This document shows positions 7,884-15,495 of a stretch of DNA of 56,196 nt, in pieces. Each line of letters begins with the position of its first letter. The stretch's first letter is position 1. Under the pieces are notes generated by a model. That model searched no databases. It saw nothing but the letters and a program-made list of their open reading frames with translations, and was not told where the DNA came from. The stretch comes from Empedobacter falsenii (GTDB lineage Bacteria > Bacteroidota > Bacteroidia > Flavobacteriales > Weeksellaceae). Position numbers and translations under genes: made by a program. Location of the stretch: assembly GCF_019308355.1 (NCBI RefSeq), contig NZ_JAAGKM010000017.1, forward strand, positions 1-56,196, given 5' to 3'.

Positions 7884-8726
7884 ATGAAAACAATCAAATA
7901 TTTTTTAAACTTATCATTTATCGCATTACTTACTTTATTTACTTCCTGCAACAACGATGATGATTTCTCTGAAATTAAATCTACCGAAACAGGTAAAATT
8001 CAATTAAAGTTTGAAAATGGATTTGATAATTTGGGAGGAATTGTTTTAGATCAAACAACGCAAACCTCATCAAACGGACAAAAACATAAATTAACAACAT
8101 TAAAATATATCATTTCTAACATCACATTAATTGATGAAAAAGGAAATGAATTTGATTATCATAAAAACGATCCAGACAAAGGCGCTTTTGTTATTAATCA
8201 AGATTCTGCTATAGCTAATGTCGTTTATTTAAATTTGGATAATATCCCTCAAAATAAATATACAAAAGTACGTTTCGGACTTGGTGTATCTCAGAAAGCT
8301 TATTTATTAGGACAGACTGGGCAAGCTACTTTTTGGGAAAAAGCAAAGAAAAATGGAATGACTTGGGCTTGGGCTGCTGGTTATGTTTTCTTTAAAATAG
8401 AAGGTTTTTATGGGAAAACTACTACTGACACTTTCTTCTTAACTCATACTGGAAATATGGGAGATATTAACAAAAATAATGTTCAAGATTTATATAGAGA
8501 AATAACAATAGATTTACCTACATCTGCACGAGTAACTTCTAAGATTAAGCCTTCTATTCATATTATGGCAAATTTGAATACCTATTTAAGTGGTGATCAT
8601 AAATTGACTTTAGATGAGTCGAACAATAACATTATGGGATCTTCCAACTTTGCACAATTGGTCACAGAAAACATACAAAATATGTTTCGAGTTGATCATG
8701 TACATAACGACGAAAAAAATCAATAA
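7884..8726 (+). CDS. MbnP-family copper-binding lipoprotein
   Basis: 280 residues. Lipoprotein signal with lipobox ending at Cys22 (LFTSC). The mature domain shows the MbnP pattern: KLTTLKYIISNITLIDEKG, a YTKVRFGLGV strand and the signature MTWAWAAGYVFFKIEG with Trp161 and Trp163. In methanobactin systems MbnP is a periplasmic copper binder in which a Trp is oxidised to kynurenine by the dihaem partner MbnH. Here the partner gene follows directly, so the same chemistry is plausible but not shown. There is a His-containing C-terminus (VDHVHNDEK). An exported, probably outer-membrane-anchored, copper protein. Confidence 0.8.
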   Translation: MKTIKYFLNLSFIALLTLFTSCNNDDDFSEIKSTETGKIQLKFENGFDNLGGIVLDQTTQTSSNGQKHKLTTLKYIISNITLIDEKGNEFDYHKNDPDKGAFVINQDSAIANVVYLNLDNIPQNKYTKVRFGLGVSQKAYLLGQTGQATFWEKAKKNGMTWAWAAGYVFFKIEGFYGKTTTDTFFLTHTGNMGDINKNNVQDLYREITIDLPTSARVTSKIKPSIHIMANLNTYLSGDHKLTLDESNNNIMGSSNFAQLVTENIQNMFRVDHVHNDEKNQ

Positions 8727-8734
8727 AGTTTATA

Positions 8735-8755
8735 GCGGTGTTTTATAAACACCGC
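8735..8755 (+). other. Intercistronic hairpin between mbnP-like and mbnH-like genes
   Basis: Perfect 9-bp stem GCGGTGTTT / AAACACCGC with a TAT loop in the 44-bp gap. It has no T-run after it, so it is not a normal terminator; it may set mRNA stability or the ratio of the two products. Confidence 0.6.
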
Positions 8756-8770
8756 ATAATTCTACAAACA

Positions 8771-9811
8771 ATGAATAAAATAATAACAATTATTTTCAGT
8801 TTATTTATCTTGTTAAGTTGTAACGATGATGATATTGATTATGGACAGATCGTTGATGAACCTTATCAATTAGAAATTCCTTCTTATTTTCCTAAAATAA
8901 CATTTGATACAGATAAATATCCGTTAACTAAGAATGGAGTTGAGTTAGGAAAAAAACTATTTTATGAAGGTCGATTATCTAGAAATAATACTATTTCATG
9001 TGCTTTTTGCCATATTCAAGAAAATGCCTTTACTCACCACGGACATCCTGTTAGTCATGGAATTGATGATCGATTAGGAATTCGAAATGCTCCTCCTATT
9101 CAAAATTTGGCATTTCTAAATCGATTTATGTGGGATGGCGTTATTCATGATTTAGCTCAACAACCAATTTCTCCTATTACAGCTGAAGAAGAGATGGATA
9201 CTACTTTTCCCGAAATCATTAAGAAATTATCATCAGATTCTTCTTATCGAAAAATGTTTAAAAATGCTTTCGGAGATGATAAAATCGATGCAAATCGTAT
9301 TCTCAGCGCATTAGGACAGTTTATGGCTTCAGTTGTATCAAAAGATTCTAAATATGATCAATATTTAAGGAAAGAGACAAATTTAACCGAAACCGAAAAA
9401 AAAGGTTTACAACTTTTTCAACAGAAATGTTCAAGCTGTCATAAAGGAACACTTTTTACAGATGAGTCTTTTCGAAATACAGGAATGTATTATAATAAAC
9501 AATACAAAGATGGAGGTTTATATCGTGTTACATTAGATTCGACTGATTTTATGAAGTTTAGAGTTCCAAGTTTAAGAAATATTGAAATGACCAAACCTTA
9601 TATGCACGATGGACGATTCTATAGTTTAGAAGCTGTTTTGAATTTTTATTCAGAAGGCATACAAAATGATAAAAATTTGGATTCTCAACTCAAACAAAAT
9701 AATCGAATTGGAATTCCTATGACAGAAGAAGAAAAAAAGGCAATTATCTCTTTTCTAAAAACATTAACTGATTACTCATTTATTAATAACCCTGCTTATG
9801 CAGAATTTTAA
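8771..9811 (+). CDS. Dihaem cytochrome c peroxidase, MbnH/MauG-like lipoprotein
   Basis: 346 residues from the ATG at 8771; the longer frame from a GTG at 8738 lies in the hairpin and spoils the signal, so I reject it. Lipobox LLSC with Cys17. Two c-type haem motifs: C77AFCH81 and C220SSCH224, with FRVPSLRN and PYMHDGRF of the CcpA/MauG family. BCCP enzymes reduce peroxide, while MauG/MbnH use a bis-Fe(IV) state to oxidise Trp or Tyr in a partner protein. The immediate MbnP-like neighbour favours the second role. Followed with slight overlap of frames by the barrel gene. Confidence 0.85.
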   Translation: MNKIITIIFSLFILLSCNDDDIDYGQIVDEPYQLEIPSYFPKITFDTDKYPLTKNGVELGKKLFYEGRLSRNNTISCAFCHIQENAFTHHGHPVSHGIDDRLGIRNAPPIQNLAFLNRFMWDGVIHDLAQQPISPITAEEEMDTTFPEIIKKLSSDSSYRKMFKNAFGDDKIDANRILSALGQFMASVVSKDSKYDQYLRKETNLTETEKKGLQLFQQKCSSCHKGTLFTDESFRNTGMYYNKQYKDGGLYRVTLDSTDFMKFRVPSLRNIEMTKPYMHDGRFYSLEAVLNFYSEGIQNDKNLDSQLKQNNRIGIPMTEEEKKAIISFLKTLTDYSFINNPAYAEF

Positions 9812-9821
9812 ATCTATTCAA

Positions 9822-10787
9822 ATGAAATTATATATCAATTTATTTTTCGTTATATTATTTATACCCATTTCATTATTTGCTCATACAGATAATGATTCTA
9901 TTGTAATCTCTCATTTATATGATTTAGAATTAGAATGTGATGCTTGCGGTTGTTCAGCAACTTCAACATCAAATGGAATTGAAAATCTTATAAATTCAAA
10001 TTTCGTTGGTATTCGTTATCTACATCAATCTTATAAAGCTAAAGAAGATGCTTTTTCTAATAAAAGAACGCAAAAGCAACAATTCAATACCATTCAATTA
10101 TGGGCAAGAATTCCAATAAATAATAGAATTGACATCAATGCTAGTATTCCTTACCATTTTCATAATAAAGAAGGTAAAAACTCTTCTTCTATTTCTGGTA
10201 TTGGAGATTTAAATATGATGGGAATAGTTAAAGTCATTAAATCAAACACAAGTTCTAATGAGCTAAAACATGGATTAAGTGCTGCAATAGGTTTAAAAAT
10301 TCCAATCGCAAAATTTAATCAAGCAAATGCTGAAACAACCAATCCAAGTTTTCAATTAGGTACAGGAAGTTGGGATACTCAGTTTGCAATAAATTACCAA
10401 TTAGCTTTTAAGAATTCGACTTTACAATTAGTAACAGACTACAACTTGAAAGGAGAGAATAAGAAGAAATACAAATTTGGAGATCAATGGAATCAATTAA
10501 TTCAATTACAACATCTTTTCATTAACAATGAATTAAAAATACTTGGAAAAGTCGGTTTTCAAAACGAACTTTATTATAAAAATGAACAATTTGGGGAGAC
10601 GATTCCAAAATCTAAGGGAAAAGCTCAATTTGCGAAATTAGGATTAGAAGCAGCTGCTCGAAAGTTTAATTTTGGTATAGAATATTTTCAACCCATACTT
10701 TCTGATTTAAATTCGGGAGAAATCGAAGTAAAAAACAGAATAGGTTTCTTTTTTAATTACAATTTATTTCAATCTAAAAATCAATAA
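9822..10787 (+). CDS. Outer-membrane beta-barrel (transporter-like) with CDACGCS N-terminus
   Basis: 321 residues from the ATG at 9822, which gives a clean signal peptide (residues 1-20, ending SLFAH). The in-frame ATG at 9798 overlaps the previous gene and pushes the signal inward. Residues 39-44 form C-D-A-C-G-C, a compact thiol cluster exposed at the start of the mature protein. The rest is amphipathic strands (IRYLHQSY, IQLWARIPINNRIDINASIP, GIEYFQP) ending in an aromatic residue-rich strand, as in the phenol meta-pathway/porin-like transporter families. Role in metal passage is inferred from the operon only. Confidence 0.65.
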   Translation: MKLYINLFFVILFIPISLFAHTDNDSIVISHLYDLELECDACGCSATSTSNGIENLINSNFVGIRYLHQSYKAKEDAFSNKRTQKQQFNTIQLWARIPINNRIDINASIPYHFHNKEGKNSSSISGIGDLNMMGIVKVIKSNTSSNELKHGLSAAIGLKIPIAKFNQANAETTNPSFQLGTGSWDTQFAINYQLAFKNSTLQLVTDYNLKGENKKKYKFGDQWNQLIQLQHLFINNELKILGKVGFQNELYYKNEQFGETIPKSKGKAQFAKLGLEAAARKFNFGIEYFQPILSDLNSGEIEVKNRIGFFFNYNLFQSKNQ

Positions 10788-10789
10788 CA

Positions 10790-11017
10790 ATGAAAAAAAT
10801 AGTAACATTAACATTCTTCATCATCTCTTTTTCAATTTTTGCTCAACAAAAACTAAAAGTAAAAGTTGTAAACGAGAAAGATCCTATTTGTGGAATGAAT
10901 ACCGCACAATTCTTAACAGATACCGCAATTTATCAAAAGAAAATTTATGGTTTTTGTAGTAAAAGCTGTAAAGTTGAATTCAAAAAAAATCCAAAAAAAT
11001 ACATGAAGAAAAAGTAA
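10790..11017 (+). CDS. Exported YHS-domain metal-binding protein
   Basis: 75 residues. Signal peptide (1-18, SIFAQ) followed by a single YHS domain: DPICGMN, IYGFCSKSCKVEFKKNP. Cys in CGM and the CxxxC pair are the likely metal ligands, as in the TRASH/YHS domains found in copper ATPases and copper-sensor proteins. It begins 2 bases after the barrel stop codon, so translation is probably coupled. A small periplasmic copper chaperone is the simplest reading (inference). The last gene before a terminator. Confidence 0.75.
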   Translation: MKKIVTLTFFIISFSIFAQQKLKVKVVNEKDPICGMNTAQFLTDTAIYQKKIYGFCSKSCKVEFKKNPKKYMKKK

Positions 11018-11034
11018 GAGTAAGAAAATAATTT

Positions 11035-11088
11035 GACAGTAATTGTACTTGATTCTAAGAAGAATTATTAAGCAACTACTGTCATTTT
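11035..11088 (+). terminator. Branched terminator of the copper-type operon
   Basis: Outer stem GACAGTA / TACTGTC enclosing a second stem ATTCT-AAGA-AGAAT, followed by ATTTTTATTT. Confidence 0.6.
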
Positions 11089-11179
11089 TATTTAAAATTG
11101 TTACTGCTTGATTAGTACTAGCTCTACTTCTACATTCGAATTTGATGTCAACATTTTTAAAATCTTTTTGAAAAACATA

Positions 11180-12574
11180 TTATTTCACTAATGGTTTTTG
11201 ATTCAATTTCCAATCAGCAATTCCTCCACTATAGTTTTCAACTTCAAAACCTTTCGATTCCAAAAAACTTTGTGCAATCGTTGCTCTATCTCCAGCTTGA
11301 CAATGCAAGACAATTTTTTTAGTTGGATCTAATTCATTGTATCTTTTTGGTAAATAACCGACAAAAATATGCTTCGCTCCTTCGATATGACCTTCTTTAA
11401 ATTCTGTTTCCCCTCTAACATCTAAAATCTGAACCTCATCATTTCCAATGTAATTTTCCATTGTATCTGCGTCGATTAAAATAGAAGATTCTAAAGAACT
11501 AAAATTACTCAACATATCTGTTGAAGTAATATAACCATAAACATTATCCAAACCAATTCGCATCAATTTTCGTGTCATTTCTTCTATTTCATCCTCTTCT
11601 ACAATCAACACAATTGGTTCTTGATAATTTACCATCCAACCCATCCAAGTATTGAATGTTTTATTGTTTTGAATATTTAATGTTCCTGGTAAATGGATTT
11701 GAGAAAAATCTGTTTTGATACGCGCATCAATCACTTTCATTCCAAAATCTTTCGCTTTTTCAAATTCGATGTATGTTAATTTAGCCCATTTCGGAACTTC
11801 GATCAACAAAGGACGTTTTGTTTTATTCAGCTTTTTCATCATTGCAAAATAAGCTGGTGCTTCGGGTTGATCTGCCAATAAATAATCAACAAATCCTTTT
11901 TCATTCGAATCAAATTGCAACGCCCAATTTCTGATTTTCTCATAACCAACCGTCGTACTTGCTACAGCACCCAAAGCTTTTCCGCAAGCAGAACCTGCTC
12001 CATGTGCTGGCCAAACTTGTAGATAATCTGGCAATGCTTGAAATTTTTTCAACGATTCAAACATCTGCTTCGCTCCTACTTCTTTAGTACCAATTAATCC
12101 AGCTGCTTCTTCTAATAAATCTGGACGACCAATATCTCCTACAAAAACAAAATCTCCAGTAAAAATCATAACCGGTTCTTTCGTCGCAGGCGTATCTGTT
12201 AATAAGAAACTAATACTTTCTGGCGTGTGACCTGGTGTATGCATCACCTCAAAAATTAGATTTCCAACTTCTATTTTATCGCCATTTTTTAATCCGATAT
12301 GTTCAAAATCGTATTGCCAATCTTCACCTCCTTCATCAGACAAATACATCTTTGCTCCTGTTACATAAGCTAACTCTTGGCTACCAGAAAGATAATCAGC
12401 ATGAATATGTGTTTCTGCAATATGCGTAATTTTCAGCTTATTTTCTTCTGCTATTTTTAAGTATATATCAATATCTCTTTTTGGATCGATTACAATTGCT
12501 TCTCCTTTTGCTTGACAACCTACAAGGTAACTTGAATGTGCCAATGACTTTTCAAAAATGTGTTGAAAAAACAT
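11180..12574 (-). CDS. CstB-like persulfide dioxygenase/rhodanese fusion
   Basis: 464 residues. Residues 1-240 are a metallo-beta-lactamase domain with the persulfide-dioxygenase motif H56-I-H58-A-D60, HTPGHTPES and FTGDFVFVGDIGRPDL. A degenerate rhodanese domain follows (about 255-355, no active Cys). The C-terminal rhodanese (about 365-460) has active-site Cys425 in VLHCQAGDRAT. This three-domain layout, including Cys20 (SYLVGC) and Cys197 (GSACGK), matches Staphylococcus CstB, which turns persulfides into thiosulfate. It is next to a sulfur-transport and Crp-regulated set and has a TGTAAC-type inverted repeat about 72 bp upstream. Cytoplasmic. Confidence 0.85.
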   Translation of the reverse strand: MFFQHIFEKSLAHSSYLVGCQAKGEAIVIDPKRDIDIYLKIAEENKLKITHIAETHIHADYLSGSQELAYVTGAKMYLSDEGGEDWQYDFEHIGLKNGDKIEVGNLIFEVMHTPGHTPESISFLLTDTPATKEPVMIFTGDFVFVGDIGRPDLLEEAAGLIGTKEVGAKQMFESLKKFQALPDYLQVWPAHGAGSACGKALGAVASTTVGYEKIRNWALQFDSNEKGFVDYLLADQPEAPAYFAMMKKLNKTKRPLLIEVPKWAKLTYIEFEKAKDFGMKVIDARIKTDFSQIHLPGTLNIQNNKTFNTWMGWMVNYQEPIVLIVEEDEIEEMTRKLMRIGLDNVYGYITSTDMLSNFSSLESSILIDADTMENYIGNDEVQILDVRGETEFKEGHIEGAKHIFVGYLPKRYNELDPTKKIVLHCQAGDRATIAQSFLESKGFEVENYSGGIADWKLNQKPLVK

Positions 12575-12645
12575 ATGATAATATTTTTATGGTTTAACCT
12601 TTTCTAATTTGTTAAGCAAAGTTAAGTTGCTAAAAAAAAATCGAC

Positions 12646-12661
12646 AGTAACCAATGTTACA
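12646..12661 (-). promoter_or_regulatory. Putative Crp/Fnr-type operator upstream of the cstB-like gene
   Basis: AGTAACCAATGTTACA: perfect inverted repeat GTAAC-n4-GTTAC, 72-87 bp before the start codon. Two similar sites lie in front of the other two transcripts of this cluster. Confidence 0.6.
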
Positions 12662-12687
12662 GACTTAAAATAGAAAGAATAAAGATT

Positions 12688-13604
12688 TTAAAAATAATTT
12701 AAAACCAAAACCAAAGATAAAATGGAGATAAAAATCCAAAGTAAAATTCCGTATGATAAGGTTTTAAAACCTGCTTGTTTGATGGATTGTATGTTAATCA
12801 ACGAGCCAATCATAAATAAAGCAACAACCATTTATTGTTTCGAAATTCCTTGTAAAATGTGATAAACTTTTTCGCCTTGAGGAAAATTAGTAGCGATAAG
12901 CATTGTTGCAATAAAACCAATAATAAAATAAGGAAATTTGTAAGAAGAGTTCTCTTTTTTGTTGAAATAACCAATTAATAAAGCCAACGGAAAAATCCAT
13001 AATGTTCGGCTCAATTTCACAGTAGTTGCAACTTCTAAAGCTTGTTCACCGTATTGTTTGGCTGCACCGACAACAGAACTTGTATCGTGAATTGCAATTG
13101 CCGACCACAAACCAAATTGATATTGCGATAACTGAAAATAATGTCCAATAAACGGAAAAATCATTAATGCAATCGCATTCAACACAAACACAACTGCCAT
13201 AGCAATGGTAATTTGATTCGCTTTTAGTTGTAAAACCGAAGAAATTGTGGCAATGGCACTTCCTCCACAAATAGCAGTTCCTGAAGTAATCAGCAGCGAT
13301 GTATTCTTATTGATTTTTAATAATCGGTAGAATACAAATCCTAATGTAAAAACACTTAACACAGAAATAAAAGTGAGAAAAAATCCATCTTTACTTACCG
13401 AAACTGCCTCGTGAAGATTCAAACCTAACCCTAAACCAATGATTGCAATATTCAATAATTTCTTTGAATATCGTTTTGAGAATTCCCAAATTCATTCTGA
13501 AAAATTAAACCATAACCAATCCCTAAAAGTAACGCCACAGACGACTCTACAAAAGGAAAAAAAGTAAATAGCAACAATCCAAAATAAACTATACGGGCAA
13601 TCAT
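12688..13604 (-). pseudogene. YeiH/UPF0324-family exporter, broken by a frameshift and a stop
   Basis: The N-terminal piece starts at the ATG at 13604 (MIARIVYFGLLLFTFFPF) and runs into a stop near 13455. The next frame resumes as RYSKKLLNIAIIGLGLGLNL, so one A seems lost from a short A-run. The middle piece (13455-12832) carries the family core (SGTAICGGSAI, AIAIHDTSSVVGAA). It ends at TAA (12832-12834), but the same frame continues as MVVALFMIGSLINIQS to a second stop at 12688, as in intact C-termini. With both lesions repaired the protein would be about 305 residues with about 10 helices. The family is annotated as putative sulfate or sulfonate exporters. Confidence 0.8.
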
Positions 13605-13653
13605 TTGTTTTATGAAATACAAAAACAAAAGTAATTGACCGTATCAAAATAGA

Positions 13654-13671
13654 TTGTAACATTTGTTACAA
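13654..13671 (-). promoter_or_regulatory. Putative Crp/Fnr-type operator upstream of the YeiH-like pseudogene
   Basis: TTGTAACATTTGTTACAA, an 18-bp perfect palindrome, 50-67 bp before the pseudogene start. The best of the three copies, and also just downstream of the crp terminator. Confidence 0.65.
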
Positions 13672-13720
13672 ATGATATTATTTTTATAAAATTTTCTATT
13701 ATAAATTGTTTCAACAAAAA

Positions 13721-13750
13721 AAAAGGAAGCTTAACAATGCGCTTCCTTTT
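13721..13750 (-). terminator. Terminator of the YeeE-YeeE-Crp operon
   Basis: Stem AAAAGGAAGC / GCTTCCTTTT with a 10-nt loop and a long T-run on the minus strand. Confidence 0.8.
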
Positions 13751-13768
13751 ATATTTTTTAATAATTAC

Positions 13769-14398
13769 TTACTTAATCGTGATTTCGTTTCTATTCAGTT
13801 GAAGGAAACCTTCCTTTTCTAAAGCTTTCAACAAACGAGAAATAACAACACGAGAAGTATTGAGTTCATAAGCAATTTCTTGATGCGTTTTTAACACAAC
13901 TTTACCTTTATTGATACTTGCGACATCCAACAGATATTTTTTCAAACGTTCGTTCATATCATTAAAAGCTAAATTGTCAATCGCTACCAACATTTCCTCC
14001 ATTCTATTATTGTAACTATCAAAAATAAAACGTCTCCACGATGGATATTTTGCCAACCATTCGTCCATTTTTACAATCGGAATCATCACCAGTTCTCCAT
14101 CAGTTTCGGCAACAGCACGTATTTTACTTTGTTTATCACCCAAACAACACGCCATCGTCATAGCACATGTATCACCTTTTTCGAGAAAATACAACAACAA
14201 TTCTCCTTCGTCAAAATCTTCGCGCATAATCTTGATTGCACCACTCAAAAGAATTGGCATTCCTTTGATAAATTGGTTCAAATCTATCATCACATCATTC
14301 GCTTTAAATTCTATCAAAGATCCTAATTCATCGATTTCATTCAATAATTCTTCCTCAAATTGATATGGATAAGTTGCTTCTATTTTCTCTTTTATCAT
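13769..14398 (-). CDS. Crp/Fnr-family regulator of the sulfur cluster
   Basis: 209 residues. Cyclic-nucleotide-binding-like beta roll (about 25-115), dimer helix (about 120-150) and winged helix (about 155-205) with recognition segment LNTSRVVISRLLKALEKEG. The effector domain lacks an Fnr-type Cys cluster but has Cys78, Cys84 and Cys85 (DTCAMTMACC), a spacing suited to thiol or persulfide sensing (inference). It is the last gene of a three-gene operon with two YeeE/YedE proteins (gap 2 bp). I propose that it binds the TGTAAC-n4-GTTACA repeats in front of all three transcripts of the cluster. Confidence 0.85.
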   Translation of the reverse strand: MIKEKIEATYPYQFEEELLNEIDELGSLIEFKANDVMIDLNQFIKGMPILLSGAIKIMREDFDEGELLLYFLEKGDTCAMTMACCLGDKQSKIRAVAETDGELVMIPIVKMDEWLAKYPSWRRFIFDSYNNRMEEMLVAIDNLAFNDMNERLKKYLLDVASINKGKVVLKTHQEIAYELNTSRVVISRLLKALEKEGFLQLNRNEITIK

Positions 14399-14400
14399 GT

Positions 14401-14814
14401 TTAATGTGGGATTTTGTTTCTAATTTTTCCGTAAAGAAAGGTACCGATTAATGCACCTAAAATTGTAATTAAAATTGGATAAACTCCCGCGCCTAATAAC
14501 ACAAATATTGGTCCAGGACAAGCGCCAACTAAAGCCCAACCTAATCCGAAGAAAATTCCTCCGATCAAATAACGAGCAATTGATTTCGTTTTGGGTTGAA
14601 TCACAATTTTTTCACCATCGATATCTTTTACTTCTTTCTTTTTCATCCATTGTATTCCAATCAAACCTACAACCAAAGCCGAACCAATAAATCCGTACAT
14701 GTGGAAAGATTGAAAATTGAACATTTCGAAAATGCGAAACCAAGAGGCCGTTTCTGCCTTGTACATGGTTACACCAAAGATAACACCTAATATGATATAA
14801 ACTAAACTTCTCAT
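14401..14814 (-). CDS. YeeE/YedE sulfur-transport protein, second subunit
   Basis: 137 residues, four predicted helices. The diagnostic motif is GLGWALVGACPGP (Cys conserved in the family) followed by LLGAGVYPILITILGALIG. Split YeeE/YedE proteins such as PmpA/PmpB carry thiosulfate or related sulfur species by relay through conserved Cys residues. The gene lies 4 bp from its partner upstream and 2 bp from the Crp gene downstream. The longer of the two partners supplies the GGCTSGH motif. Inner membrane. Confidence 0.85.
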   Translation of the reverse strand: MRSLVYIILGVIFGVTMYKAETASWFRIFEMFNFQSFHMYGFIGSALVVGLIGIQWMKKKEVKDIDGEKIVIQPKTKSIARYLIGGIFFGLGWALVGACPGPIFVLLGAGVYPILITILGALIGTFLYGKIRNKIPH

Positions 14815-14818
14815 GAGA

Positions 14819-15367
14819 TTAAAAAATTAAAGGAAACAAAACGTGAACCATCAAAAGTCCACCGATAAAAAAGCCGATAACAGCGATTAATGAAGGTAAC
14901 TGCAAATCACTTAAACCTGAAATCGCATGTCCAGATGTACAACCACCAGCGTAGCGCGTTCCAAAACCAATTAATAATCCACCAACAAATAATAAAGCAA
15001 TATTTTTAACAGACATCGTTTCAAAAATTTCGGTTGGAGAATATGCTTTTCCTGCACTTTCAAATCCCATTGCATTCAATTTTGCAATTGTAGCTTCTGA
15101 AATTTCAGGTATTTGATTATCTGATAAAAAATGTATCGAAACAAAACCTCCTATTACTGCGCCAACTAAGAATAATAAATTCCATTTTTGAGCTTTCCAA
15201 TCAAACGAGAAAAAATCACATGATTTTCCTCCTCCCAAAGCTGAACAAATAGTTCTGAAATTTGATGAAAATCCAAAACTTTTTCCGAAATAAATCAATA
15301 AAAGCATTACAATTGCGATTATTGGTCCGCCAATATACCATGGCCAAGGTTGTAAGATAAATTCCAT
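14819..15367 (-). CDS. YeeE/YedE sulfur-transport protein, first subunit
   Basis: 182 residues, about four to five helices. Motifs: RTICSALGGGKSCDFF near residues 37-52 and FGTRYAGGCTSGHAISG near 137-153, the Cys-containing signature of the YeeE/YedE (TsuA/PmpA) family. First gene of the operon with the second subunit and the Crp regulator. An operator-like repeat lies 54-68 bp upstream of its ATG. Expected role: uptake of thiosulfate or another reduced sulfur compound, coupled to the CstB-like enzyme transcribed separately about 2.2 kb away. Confidence 0.87.
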   Translation of the reverse strand: MEFILQPWPWYIGGPIIAIVMLLLIYFGKSFGFSSNFRTICSALGGGKSCDFFSFDWKAQKWNLLFLVGAVIGGFVSIHFLSDNQIPEISEATIAKLNAMGFESAGKAYSPTEIFETMSVKNIALLFVGGLLIGFGTRYAGGCTSGHAISGLSDLQLPSLIAVIGFFIGGLLMVHVLFPLIF

Positions 15368-15420
15368 TTTGTATTTTTTCTAAAACGTGTACAAAGTTGG
15401 TAAATCAAAATTAAAATGAA

Positions 15421-15436
15421 AGTTACAAATGTTACA
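15421..15436 (-). promoter_or_regulatory. Putative Crp/Fnr-type operator upstream of the YeeE operon
   Basis: On the minus strand TGTAACATTTGTAACT: shares 13 of 16 positions with the perfect copy at 13655-13670; the right half-site is imperfect. Located 54-69 bp before the first YeeE start. Confidence 0.5.
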
Positions 15437-15495
15437 GTTTACTTAAGATATATTATTTCAAAAGCAATCCAAGAATTTTATACATTTGATCATTA

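Noticed and set aside
8738-8770. GTG start for the dihaem peroxidase
   Set aside because: The added residues come from the intercistronic hairpin and bury the lipoprotein signal.
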